From Rhyacophila brunnea (taxonomy: Eukaryota; Arthropoda; Insecta; Trichoptera; Rhyacophilidae), in assembly GCA_022495005.1 (NCBI GenBank), contig JAGYXB010001325.1, positions 1 to 64,000 on the forward strand: 64,000 bases of DNA, given 5' to 3'. This document shows positions 10,681 through 22,900 of the stretch, piece after piece. Every line of letters begins with the position of its first letter. Position 1 is the stretch's first letter. The translations under genes were made by a program, and so were the position numbers. The notes beneath the pieces are model-generated. The model worked only from the letters and a program-made list of their open reading frames with translations, made no database searches and was not told where the DNA came from.

Positions 10681-13600
10681 ATGCAGCGTCTTATTAAATC
10701 ATCAAATTAATTAATTTTTGTTATGTCTCCATGCCTTTCTTTCCCACGGCACTTTTTATTAAATTACGTCTTTCAATAATCTCAGTCAAAGCTCACTTGA
10801 AAGCGTGGCGATCTCAGTCTTGGGTAGCTGCTCCTAAGATATTCCCAATCGTAAAAAAATTGCCGATGCTTCACATCCAAACCTAGGGCCTAGTGGTACG
10901 GTCAATTAAGACTGTGTATTGTGCAGGGCGGCTTGGTTTGGAAGGTCCATGTTTCTATTGCCATGTAATGATAATAAATAATATACGATTTCAATTGCTG
11001 GGCGTTGTTGTGAATAAACATGTACTGAGCATCCACTGAAAAATGTTAGCTTATTAATAAAAAGAAGATTTTTAATAAAGCATAATTTAAATCAATATTT
11101 TAATTTAAAAAAATTATAACAATAAAAATGTGTTTAAACCTGAAATATTTTTTGTTAATATCTAACCGAGTTCATAGAATTATATTGTGGCAATACTTTA
11201 GAGCTTTTCCAATAGTTTTATAATTTGTTGATTATTCAGTTTTGAATTTGAGTTCGTATATAATGCGTATTTGGTTATGTGAGATAAACAACATTTTTGG
11301 AGATTGGTACGAAACTAATGGACGCAGGTTCAAATCCCATTGGGTGTTGTATTTTTAATTTCTTTTTCTATTAGATAAAAATGTTGTGTATAATAATAGT
11401 ATCTAAAATACGTACCTAGTCCATTAATTTTTTGGGGTTTTTTTTTAATGAAAAAAAAACATTTTTACGAAATCATGTGGGCTAGAACCTTTTTGTATAA
11501 AGTCGTTCACTTTAACTTTCTGGAGCAGACCCCTCAAATGTGAGTATTTTATTGCAAATTATACAATTCACAGTGATTTATCGACCATTTTGATTCTTCT
11601 TTTAACTCTTTCTGTAAGGGTTTTTGAAAATAAAAGGAAGATTTACCGGATAATAATGGTATTTGGGTAATTTTATTTTTGTAATCGCTTGGCGTCCGAA
11701 ATAAAAAATCTTATAATGAGGAAATATTTTCTTATTCTTTCTGTTTTCAATTCGGACCCTAATCTCAGTATCCTGGTGAATGCTACCGGCTACTTATATT
11801 ATATATATTATTATTATATGTTACAATATAATTGCAATATAATTGTCAGTAAAAATACCACATGGTTGAAGCTAACCTTAATATACTTACCTATTATTAA
11901 TGATAATTTGTATGTTTATGATATAATAGTATTAATCTTTTATAAATGGATTTGCTACAGCTAAATAAGCCTAAACTGAGATATTGTAGCTTAATATATA
12001 TATATATCAACATATTGATAATAATACACAAAGCTATTATTGAGTATTATGTTAGGGTATCTTTATGGTTATTGAAGATGATAGAATGCTTAAAGAAATG
12101 GCATTTAAGAACATTATATTGCCATTTAAGATGAGCGTTGGAAAATTTCTAAGTAGAGGATTTGCGAGGATAATATCGAATACATATATTAAACGGATAT
12201 AAATGTGAGATAAGCTTGAAGAGTATTGTAATAAAAAATCAGTAAATTCTATTCGTAATGGATACTTGAGACGGCATTATACTTGAATGTTTAACCTTTT
12301 ATAATATTAACTTCCCTGGAAATTATATAGGCACATTATATAGGTAGAAGACATTATATTTCTGTTAACCTGATAACTAGATGATTAAAATGTTACTTTA
12401 AAAGGGGGTGGGAAATCTTTTCATGTCGGAAAGCCACATTGAGTTAGCTATAACCTATTACGGTCACATTAAGAAACATCAATTATTAGATGTACCTACC
12501 TATGTCAAAGTTTATTTACCTACTTAAAAAAGAGTATTAAGCTCAGAGTAATGATATATAGAGTGCGCCTATTTTTCGGTAAAATGAAACCGTGTTTCTT
12601 ATGTATAACGCACAGTAGAACCTCGATTTTATTATTATGAACTTAACTAAACTTAACCATCGTGTTGCTTCTCAAGTACGGCTACCAAATTTAAACACAG
12701 CATAGTCAATTTAATATAATAATTATAATCTTTATATTTATGTTCTTCTTACTTTATATCTTGTTAGGCTTAACTATATTATAACTTATATAATATGTAA
12801 AAATCTCACCAAAATGAAAGATTCTGGTATTTATATATAGGTACTTAGTAAAACTTACTATACTATACGTATTAGAGAAATAAGATTGTTCCATAAAATA
12901 TTTTTTTATACATTTTTAGTGATATTAAGTATTAATATACTTTTTATAAAAATATTATTAATTAGCATGTTGAATAGAATTGAATTAGCTAGAATTAGAA
13001 AACTGAAGTTAACATAAGATAATTATTATCATAAAGTATGTAGGAGATACGTCTGTGGTATTATTCATGGAAGTGTGAAGAACAGAAACATATATTTTTT
13101 TTCGATTTTAAAATATTATTATAATTGCAATCCCTATATTCAACATAATATGTTTGCTCGAATCCTACTCTTTAAATATTTTTTCAAGGATTTTTTTAAT
13201 ACGTATACTCTCTGAGGCGTTTCTGAGTGACGTATTCAAATAAAATACATTTCCTCTCTAAAACGTGATACACAGAGCTCTATCATGTGATTTTAGCATT
13301 TAATTTATTAAGATTGGTTTTAAACCATTTTCTCCACATATTGGATCCATACGCTGTATCAAAAACATTTTTTTTTAAATATGTATGAAGTTAACTTAGT
13401 AGTCGTGATTCAAACCTTTGATCCACGGCAATACAACCACACTGATTCATAATAAAGTCATAATATCGACTTGTGCACTGCAGAGTTGATTACTACAATC
13501 TTACGGCATCTCTAATTTGCTTAGGTATATCTGTTTTCGGCAACGGAAATCCTTACCAAAGGGCCCCGATCCTTCACGTGGTTCAGTGGAAGGTATATAT

Positions 13601-14413
13601 CAGTAATAAGATTTGATGGATGTCCATCTTCAGTGATGTTTATTTGTCATGGTCTAAGGTACAGTTACTAAATAAAAGGGAAATAACTCATGAGAGCTCT
13701 ATCCGCAGTGAAAAAACTCGGAGAGTAGAGCTGAGTTAAGAACAAGTTGAATGGTCTGAGTTAAATGATATTATAATCATTTACAATGATATAAATATGA
13801 AATAGTAAGTAATATTAGTGAAGCTTAGTTCATGTAGAAGGGTTTATATGTGGGTAGTAACACAGCTAGACAGAGTCGATAAATTGGAGTTGATCAATAA
13901 TATTATATTATGTAGGTACATTGCAATAGTCGAAATCACACCGATAGAATATTCTGAACAATGGTACACAATTAGTAACTTTAGAGTGTCGATGAATTAA
14001 ACAAAAGACAATTTATTGTCATTGGGTAGATATCATAGGGAGGGGAGTTATTGATACATAACATGACAAATGATCCTAAATACCAATGCGGATATGACAA
14101 TAAAGATATAAATCACTGCCAATCTCCGCTTTATGAATTATGAAATCTCAGCCAAACATCAAAGCATTTTTCTGTATCCAAACGTTTCTGAGAGTATGCA
14201 ACCTCAAAATATACATTATAATACCACATGGTTGAGGCCACAATGTAATCTTATTTAAACAGAATATCTCAACAGTATAAGTACTTACCTACAAATTTAA
14301 TGTACCGCTAAAATTAGTCTAAGCTGACACTATTACACCTCAATAAAATAGTTAATATCGACACCCCGTTTCCAACATGTGTTAAAAAATCCTTTTTTTA
14401 AATACCATCAGTT
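10681..14413. other. Long AT-rich stretch without a recognisable gene
   Basis: Probably intron or intergenic DNA. The segment near 11285-11395 carries a B-box-like GGTTCAAATCCC and then GTGTTGTATTTTT, related to the tRNA-derived elements at 31296-31674 and 44190-44460. The open frames at 11689-12134 and 13818-14000 are AT-driven and have no domain. Confidence 0.45.
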
Positions 14414-14823
14414 ATACCTCGTTTACACGTGCATGGATTCACTGCTGACTACGTATTATCACGGCCATAACAAGAAAATGCTAGTGTAAAAATGCATTAT
14501 CATGCAATTTGCAAGATTGCAAGCAGGAATAAAAAAGTTCGGAAGCTTCGGAATTGTGGGATATCTGCGCCTGCGCAGTAGAACGATAGTGGCGAACCTG
14601 CCGGTAAATAAACGAACTACACTGCACACCTCATTTTGAGGTTACCCGATTTTCACAACCAGTCAAATAGTACTATAAAATGACAACATCGCGTCTCGCT
14701 TACTCTTGAAGAATGAAATTGGCGAGATAGTCAACATTTTTACGTGTAAACAGTTTTTATCGCGATAGTTTAAAATACACACTATTGCTGCAAGTAAATC
14801 CATGCACGTATACAGGCGCTATT
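14414..14823. repeat. Repeat family Y, copy 1
   Basis: Inverted-repeat element with similar ends (CGTTTACACGTGCATGG and the inverse of CTGTATACGTGCATGG). Its body matches 34945-35490: ACAACATCGCGTCTC, TCGCGATAGTTTAAAATACA and CATTTTGAGGTTA occur in both. It contains TGCGCCTGCGCA near 14566. It is non-coding. Confidence 0.7.
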
Positions 14824-14979
14824 ATTATATTTTAATATGTGCTGTTTTTTTACTATCTATTTAGTATAATATGTCTTTGCAACATGTAAACTACCCTACC
14901 TACCTTACCTACGTCTACCATATTATTTGGATTCAATCTTCAAACTCGGTTAATAAAAAAATAATAAATTGGACACCAA

Positions 14980-15290
14980 TGGGTCTATTCTGTACCTATC
15001 GACCGCTAAAGTGATAAAGTGATAAAAAATATCAAACTTAGGGTAGGTTTGTAAAGTATTAGCACTTATTGTAACAATTACAATACGTTGGTTGTAATTG
15101 TTGCAAAAAGCGCTACATTTTAACATCACCTTTCTTGCTGCTGTTAAACTATAGCATTTATTGCAACAATTACAACCAACTGATTGTAATTGTTACAATA
15201 AGTGCTAATACTTTGATACAAACCTACCCTAAGTTTGATAAAATCTATCACTTTATCACTTTAGCGGTCGATGAGTATAGAATAGACCCA
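14980..15290. repeat. Foldback element, near-perfect 100-bp arms
   Basis: A 311-bp palindromic element: TGGGTCTATTCTGTACCTAT at the left end and the near inverse at the right end. The inverted match runs inward through CGCTAAAGTGATAAAG, AACTTAGGGTAGGTTTG and AGCACTTATTGTAACAATTA, leaving a central loop of roughly 90 bases. As RNA it would form a long hairpin. There is no coding capacity. Confidence 0.85.
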
Positions 15291-16254
15291 CAAGTTAGAA
15301 CAAGGATAATATCATTATTTTAAATGGTATGGTTATTATATTATTTTGAGTGAGGTTATGTAGGTACTTATTTTTTACAAAAGTACACATTATTATGTGC
15401 TATAAGAACATTTTCAATTATGTTCATGGCTCGAGCCGGGCCACCGGTTACACTCTGACCTTTAGCATAAATAACTGTAGGGTATTGACATGACCCGGCT
15501 CACGGCTAGCTCAATAATGCTACCGGGCCGTCACTGAGGAGACTAGTGATGAATTAGGAGAGGTGGATCTCCTTTGTAGTATCACAACTTTTGAATTCCC
15601 GAATAAAACTCTCAGCTGGTGTGGTGCCGAATTTATTCAGGTACTAGAGTTCACGGTCACACAATAAGGTTAACTGTCATTGTTCCCGTAATTAAATCTC
15701 ATTAAAGTATCAGTAAACTATTTATTTGTTCACTATAGGATCTCTGTGAAATCTTTCACAAATTCCCAAAAGTCACACCTAATTCAGAGAATGTATACGC
15801 AGATATTCTTTGGATATTTTTAATTCATGAAATATTTTCCCATAAGAAAGAAAATATAAATTATTCTTTGGTCACACAGTATTAGGTTTATAAAAGAATA
15901 GAATTATTTTATTGTTGTTTATAAAGTTTATTTATGTTCACAGTGTATTTACAAATATTTATTTGTGTTTACAGACTTGTTTACAAAAGGTTTGCTTAAT
16001 GTTTACAAATTTATTTACTAAAATTTGTTTTTATGTTTATGAATTTGTTTACTAAAATTTATTTTATGATTATGTTTACTTAATAAAGTTTCAAAAATTT
16101 ATTTTATAATTCCGAAAAAGATTTGTAAAATTTATTATTACAAACTGAGTTTATTAATTTGTTTTTATAAAACAAATCCGATCACGTAATTTATCTCGAT
16201 TACGTCACCTCGTATGATGAGTAATGAAAAATGAAATTACTCCGCGAGCGCGTT

Positions 16255-16405
16255 ACTATCGACAGATACGTGGTATTCGAGCTACGTTTTAGCGGCCAAC
16301 GTCACTACCGACAGATACGTGTTATTCGCGCTACGTTTTGCGGCACACGTCACGACCGGCAGATACGAGATATTCGCGTTACTTTTTGCCCGTCGATGGG
16401 GACTT
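16255..16405. repeat. Tandem repeat, three units of about 48-49 bp
   Basis: Three adjacent units each contain CGRCAGATACG, TATTCG and CTACGTTTT (or a close variant). They start near 16260, 16309 and 16357. Divergence between units is modest. The repeat lies downstream of the minus-strand TATA box, so it would be in the transcribed leader if that promoter is used. Confidence 0.75.
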
Positions 16406-16502
16406 ATTGTAGGTAAATTTCACGAATGTTACTGAGAACCGTATCTCGTATCCGCGGAAGGACTGCTGCTTAGTAGGAGATCGCTGGTGAGAAGTGTAGA
16501 AA

Positions 16503-16538
16503 CTAATGATTTTACGGGAAAAGTGGTCGCCTTTTATA
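16503..16538 (-). promoter_or_regulatory. Candidate TATA box plus initiator, minus strand
   Basis: On the minus strand TATAAAAG (16538-16531) is followed about 30 bases later by TCATTAG (16509-16503), close to the arthropod initiator TCAKTY. The spacing is right for an RNA polymerase II core promoter. I see no gene downstream, so the likely owner is a retroelement remnant. Confidence 0.3.
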
Positions 16539-17950
16539 CCCTTCGGATAGAGGTTTAACAGGAAACAGTCCGTAAGGGATAGCAGATGTATATCTTTCTC
16601 TCACGGGATAAATTTACATATATCTCCCGTTCCTGGCAACTTTCTAATAGAGATATCTTCTAATTAAATCGGGTTAAAATTACTCTACCTTATTTTCACA
16701 AAATAAAGTTTCAATAGGGGTGTTTCAAGCACCCTCTAGAACAAGTCCCTTAAATACGCGGTGGCGATGACGTAAGCAAAGTAGTTGATTTTATATGATT
16801 TTTCGTGTTCAAACGAAGGGGAAAGTTTCTAGCTTTCCATCGAGGTATCGGAATAAGTATTCGGGTACTAAATAAGGGAATGGCAGTCTTTAAATTTAAA
16901 ATGTCAAAATGAAAGGTTGACACCCACGTACTAGTCCTTTCCACCACTCTTGGCCTTTTTAGGCCAATAGAATTTTACTAAGTTTTAATAAAACTATTTG
17001 GAGCCGCAGAAAACGTTTCATTCGATATTTACCTTTCGGACGAACATTATTACGTGAAAATATTATAATATTATACTTAACATTTCAACTTAAATATATA
17101 AATGCTTAATCCTAACAAGATATTATTTACAAGCGACTACAAATTTATTTAGTCTTTAATAGTGGCCTTTCCATAGTAATCTAAATGTAACCTTGAATCT
17201 ATTTTTATCTGCCAACTCAACACAGCCGGGCCGTAAATTCTAGTCGAACAGAATTCAGTTAAGGTTCAAGGTCACGCGTCAATTTGTATTTTTAGTTGCA
17301 GTATTTAATTCTTTCATTTACCCAAGATGCGATTAAGATTTATTATTATTTATGAGTAGAAACCCATCTATACCAGAATCTTAAGTTTTTCCAATTGTTA
17401 CTTTTACAATATTCATTATAGTTAGCGAGTTATAGCATTAACAAAATCTATAATTATAATTACGCGTCTATAGATATAGATACGCGTTTACAGTATTTTT
17501 ATAACGGTAGTTAGCTTTTATCTTGTATTGATAAAATTAGTATTAAAATTCTTTATTTACAATTATACAGTATATAAATTTATAAATATTCAATTTTCTT
17601 TTTCAATTTTCATACACTTCCATTATTGCTATAAAAGTTATTGAAGCATGTACTTGCTAAATTTTACGTAAACAATCTCTCCCATAACTTATTTTCTAAG
17701 TTTAATGGAGATTTCCCGGAAATTATTTCCGAAATAGATCGCGCCCAAATCTACGCGACGTGTCATCTCGAGGCCTGTGGTCACAGCGTTCCAATTACAC
17801 TGGAGCACTCTTGATTTTCGGAGGCGAAAAATTTTTACGTAAAATTTTATTACATTTACAAAGAAAAGGTTAACAACATACATTTTACTTCCTAATACTA
17901 AACGATTACGCTACTGGTTACCTGTTCATGGTCTTTTTCGACCATTTCTT

Positions 17951-18703
17951 CTGCTTCTTCCATAGTTTAGGACCATGGGACTTATATATTCTGTTTGTAC
18001 CTTGTCGTGAGGTTGTCGCACGGCTATTGAGAAGTAGAATTGACTACAAGGCTAGATTTGTATAGTTATGTCGTTAAACCATACTCTGTCATAAACACTA
18101 ACTGAAGGTCGGCGTTTTTGTTCGTGTCAGTATGCTGGTTCTACATACCGACGTGCCCTAGAAAAACCATGTTAAGTCTGAAAATAGCGTTTTAAGTTGT
18201 ATTAGCTTTTTATAATATCATATTTTTTGTGCATGTCCTGTAAAAATTTCAGGCCTCTAGCATAAAAATTGACAAAGTTAGGTTTTCGACAATGGTGCTC
18301 TATATCTACATATCGCATCGACCAAATTTGTGTTCACATAAATATCTGAGGAGTATAGTCATATATCAATAAAAAAAGTGTACTGCGTTTTATTTTACGA
18401 GTAAGAAGGTTGTTATACTTGCAATAACAGTCTTTAACGGAGATCCTAATATACGGCATGGTTTATATTGACGTATCACATTAGTTTTGAAAAATATATT
18501 GGTTTATCTTCGGAAAATATTGGAATTTGCAGTAGGTAAATGCAGTTTTAGTTAAAAAGCTACTCATAGTCACTAGTACTAGTGTTTTATTATCAAAATA
18601 TTATATTATTGAATATAAAACAAACAAAATAGAAAAGAATTATTTTGTACTAATATAGGTAGGTACTTTTACTATACTAGGACACAGTAATAATGTTTAA
18701 ATA
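17951..18703. other. No gene seen
   Basis: AT-rich sequence with no recognisable coding or inverted-repeat structure. Confidence 0.4.
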
Positions 18704-19490
18704 TTGATTATTCATTATATTGATTCATCAGCCAATTTCAATCCACCGCAAAATAAAGACCTCCACAAGCTTTCTTCAAGCAACAAAGTAGGTTTGAAAA
18801 TAAATGTAACAAAGACGAAAGTCATGTTCAACTGCTTTGCAGGCCAAAAAGAGATCCTCATCAATGGCACTCAGCTCGAACAGGTGAAAAGCTACATCTA
18901 TCTGGGACAACAAGTATCTATAGATGGATGTATATTTGATGAAATTGTTCGCAGAGTAAAGCTAGGCTGGAGTGCTTTTGGCCGCCTGAATAATGTCTTC
19001 AAAAGTGACCTTCCACTGTGCCTAAAGCGCAAAGTGTTCAACCAGTGTGTGCTTCCCGTGATGACATATGCGTGTGAAACATGGACCCTAAGTAAAAGAG
19101 AGATCCAGAAACTTAGAGTAGCACAACGTGGTATGGAGAGGTGCATGCTGGGCATAACGCGAAAGGACAAAAAGAGGAATGAGGGATAAGGAAGCAGACA
19201 AGGGTTTGCGATGTAATAGAGTTTATTAAAAGCCTTAAATGGAGATGGGCTGGACACATAGCTCGAAGAAGAGACAATCGTTGGACAAATCTAGTCATCC
19301 AGTGGTATCCAAGAAGTACAAAATGTCCACAAGGTAGACCTAGAGGCCGCTGGATCGATGAAATGATAAAGTTCTGCGGAAGTACGTGGCAACGCAATGC
19401 ACAGGACCGAGAGAAGTGGAAGCAACTTGAAGAGGCCTTCATCCAGCAGTGGATAGATTCAGGCTGATGATGATGATGATGATGATGACT
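18704..19490 (+). pseudogene. LINE fragment, RTE-like RT C-terminal end
   Basis: The 3' end of a non-LTR reverse transcriptase. Residues GLKINVTKTKVMF, YIYLGQQVSIDG, VLPVMTYACETWTL and VAQRGMERCMLGITRKDK are typical of the thumb and C-terminal region of RTE-type elements. A one-base loss at about 19183, where a Trp codon is expected, shifts the frame. The reading then continues as KWRWAGHIARRRDNRW and GRPRGRWIDEM to TGA at 19465-19467. The tail is a (TGA)n microsatellite, again typical of the RTE group. The catalytic YADD part is missing, so this is a 5'-truncated dead copy. Confidence 0.85.
19465..19488 (+). repeat. (TGA)n microsatellite tail of the RTE copy
   Basis: Eight TGA units begin at the stop codon of the LINE fragment. 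Simple-repeat tails of this type mark the 3' end of RTE elements. Confidence 0.85.
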
Positions 19491-19774
19491 CTTCTACTTA
19501 GATACCCAAAAAACAATGTTGTAGGTAATGTTTAAGTTTGAAATTGTTATATTATTTGATATTAAACAAATATCCAATAGAAAACGATATGGATATATCA
19601 TTATAATAATTCACTGTTTCAATTATTTAGATGAGTAAAAAAGTATGTAATTATAAATAAACTTAATTTAAATAAATACCCAGCAGAAAACGACATATTT
19701 TAATTAAATATTATTACCTATCACTAGAAAACAAATTGTTTTACAATTAAAAATGTACCCACCTAAAATATCCG

Positions 19775-19975
19775 ATCATGTCCGATCATAATGAGGCCCC
19801 CCACAGATTGGAGAACAGGTTTTGTTTTTACGAGAAATGGATGTCAGCCACTTGCTCAACCTATTAGGTACGTACTCTGACTCCAACCACAAATTGAAAA
19901 ACAATTTGCATCTATTTTTCAAACCCATGATTCAAACTCGGAACCCACGATGTTATAGGCCGATGCTTATACCTA
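19775..19975 (-). mobile_element. SINE family 1, old copy a
   Basis: The minus-strand copy runs from a decayed tRNA-like head (near 19975, B box eroded to AGTTTGAATCA) through the body words AATAGGTTGAGCAAGTGGCT and CATCCATTTCTCGTAAAAAC to the tail end near GATCGGACATG. Related copies are at 52686-52830, 54893-55010, 55861-56080 and 57601-59580. Confidence 0.7.
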
Positions 19976-22900
19976 TAATATTATGTTTTAACTTCAAAAA
20001 ATTATTTTATTTTCGGTACAGTATGACATATTTTGATTAAATTAGTCTTGTACATCGATAATAACAACTAGGCAGTATTTTCATGTTTAAATTACAAAAT
20101 ATTTTATTATTTAAAAGGAAGGACTTATCTAGCTAGCAAATACAAGAGAGTTTATTTTATTATTCTCTTAGTAAAATTCTTACTAATTACGGAATAATAT
20201 TTATGACTTAAGAAAGTGAAAAAAATCATTTTTATTACTCTTTCAAATGGTGAGAATTTCCGAAAGGCTTACTAATTGATTTGTACACATTGGGACCAAC
20301 TTAAGCTCATTGTAAAACTTAAATACGTCCGACGTGTTAATTTTATGTTTGCAATAATATAAAAGGGTATATATTATTATTACTTTGTACATTGAATGTT
20401 TCTCAAAAACGAGCTCTGTGGATTATAAATTATTATTACATGTCGGTCACCTTAAAGAAAAGATTAGCCGGATTTTTTGAAAACTTATTTTATCTATTAT
20501 TTTCAATAGAATTTTACTGAAAAACGTGTATAATAGTCAGTTTATGAATCATTTATTGTTGTCTAGAATCTAGGTAAATAATATGTATGAGATGGATTAA
20601 CATATTGTGGTATCCCCGGTAGGTATAATATCAAACAAAATATCAATTGGTTTTGAAAAATCTAGTACCTACTCTCATATATACTTACCTCGTATTAATT
20701 TATTGAATATGATTGTTTTAAAATATGAAAACTAGCATAAATAGTAATTACTATTTTTTATCTAAGTTACGAGTAAATCGGTCGGAGTTATATAGATCGA
20801 TCAAAATAGTAAGTTAAATAAAGTGCTATGAATGATAATTGATATTAAACTATGTTTTTTTGAGAAAGTATTTAATAAAACTCTAAGTAATTGATTAGAT
20901 TAAATAACAATATAATGTATCATTTAAAGAAAATACTAGTTAAAAGCCAACCGTTTAGAAAAATGCAGATTCGTACCACGATTATTTAAATTTTAAACCA
21001 AATATTACAATGTTGGGGAGGTACATATTTATTTTATCTTTCCAAATAAATTATTCTAATCATGACACCTCGTATTAATTAACATAACTGAGTTCAATTA
21101 AGACGTACTTATACTGATGTTTCATGATTTATGTTGACAATTAAATATAATTCAACTATGTTTACTAATCGATAATTAAACTCATATCAACAATAAACAT
21201 TAGAAAAACAAAACGAAAGTTAATATGATCACTGTATCAGTATTTATAAGCTTTTAATTACAATTTTACAAGATCAATTACAGAAAGATATTATGTTGCA
21301 AAAATTGAATTGAAAAAAGTGAATAGAAGGTAGGTACTGAAAAGGTTATCACATCACTCTTGCTACAGCAGAACTACATAATGTTGTATCAATGTTATTT
21401 TAGATAGGTAATTACCTAATCGTGATTATAGAATGTGTATGTAATACAAGCCTAGTATAAATTTTATATGAATTTAACTTCTGCTGATGAACATTTTAAT
21501 AATGCGATCTCATTTGATAACGAAAGTGAATTCAGCTGTCTTTAAATAATAATTATTAGGTTATAAATAACATTTTCCTTAGGTTTATTAGTATTAAAAT
21601 TTTTGAAACTAATAAACCTACTTAAATATATTTTTTCCAACATTTCGATGTTTTGGTAGGTACATTTGTGCCAAATTGTTATGTATAATATTATATTCCA
21701 CTAGTTATTTAATATTTTTGTATTTTTGTATTGAACAATAATAATTATGTGTGTTCTAAAGTGATAATTACTAATTTAATTCACTCAGTATATCCTATAT
21801 GTAAACCATTAACGAACTTATAATGATGTATTTAATGAAATATATTATCTCTCTGGTTTCGATAATTGTACTGAATATTAATTAAATTAAAATTGTTCTA
21901 GCGATATACATGACCATTATAATTACATTGTTTTTTTCTATCTATTCTATATTTTTAATGAAAAATTTGTTACGAAGTAGGTATAAAAAATAGATATTTT
22001 ATTGATGGTGTAGTAAGTAGTGTTATGTACTAATTTCCTCATAACTTCTTTATTATTCCATTATAAACATTTTTCCTGAATGTTTATTATTTCGTAATGT
22101 ACATATTCTGATTATTTATAAAAATATCAATAATAATTTGCAAAAAAACATAAAAAGTCATACTTAAATACATTTAAATTATAAAAACTCCGCATAAAAA
22201 TATATATATATCAATATGTCCCTATATCCCTTGTTAAGATTTTATAGACACGCTGTACTATTTCGAGTTAAATATTGCGCAATGTCAATTTTTCCGTAAA
22301 AGAGCGTTATAACTATAGTTGTAATTAATAAAATCGTATGGAGTAAGAAAAATGCGACGTAAAATAAGGTTTCTATCTCAGAATATGAATGTGTTATGTG
22401 GAGTCAGTAATCTATTTCGTCCGCGCAAAAGCATGTTGAATCGAGTCGAAATATAAAGTGCGTAATATTATTCCAAATAAAAACGATTTTTGGACATTAT
22501 CTTAGCTGTTAATTAATGAATCACCATTAAATTTTGATAGGAATATAAACCATAAAATGGTCTATCTGATTTATTTAAATAAGATAAGAAAAAACTTACT
22601 CATTTTATATGATGAATTTAATAGCGTAAATATTTTAGTTTTTTCGCTCTCCTGAACATTTATGATTTTAGACTTATCATGGTTTTTCCTGGGGCCGTCG
22701 ATACGTACTTACTACCTACATACTAACTATCGACCTATATTATTTGTAGGTATTGTATTAAATAATATAGGGATTGCATGGTGTTTGTGTTACATACACT
22801 GCAATACAATATGAGTAAAAATTCTAATGGATTTAAGTATTGTACTATGCCATTTATTTCATGATGTATGTATGCATCTGTGTATATTGTAATAGTGTGT

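Larger units (their letters stand above)
15400..17950 (-). mobile_element. Possible solo LTR or retroelement remnant
   Basis: A stretch with higher GC and more complex sequence than its surroundings. It holds a minus-strand TATA/initiator pair (16503-16538), a three-unit tandem repeat (16255-16405) and T-rich simple sequence (15900-16150). I found no reverse transcriptase, integrase or paired LTR, so the call rests only on promoter-like layout and composition. It could equally be an unrelated promoter region or satellite. Confidence 0.25.

Noticed and set aside
14560..14585. NRF-1-type promoter site (TGCGCCTGCGCA)
   Set aside because: It lies in repeat family Y with no gene beside it and a degraded form in the other copy.
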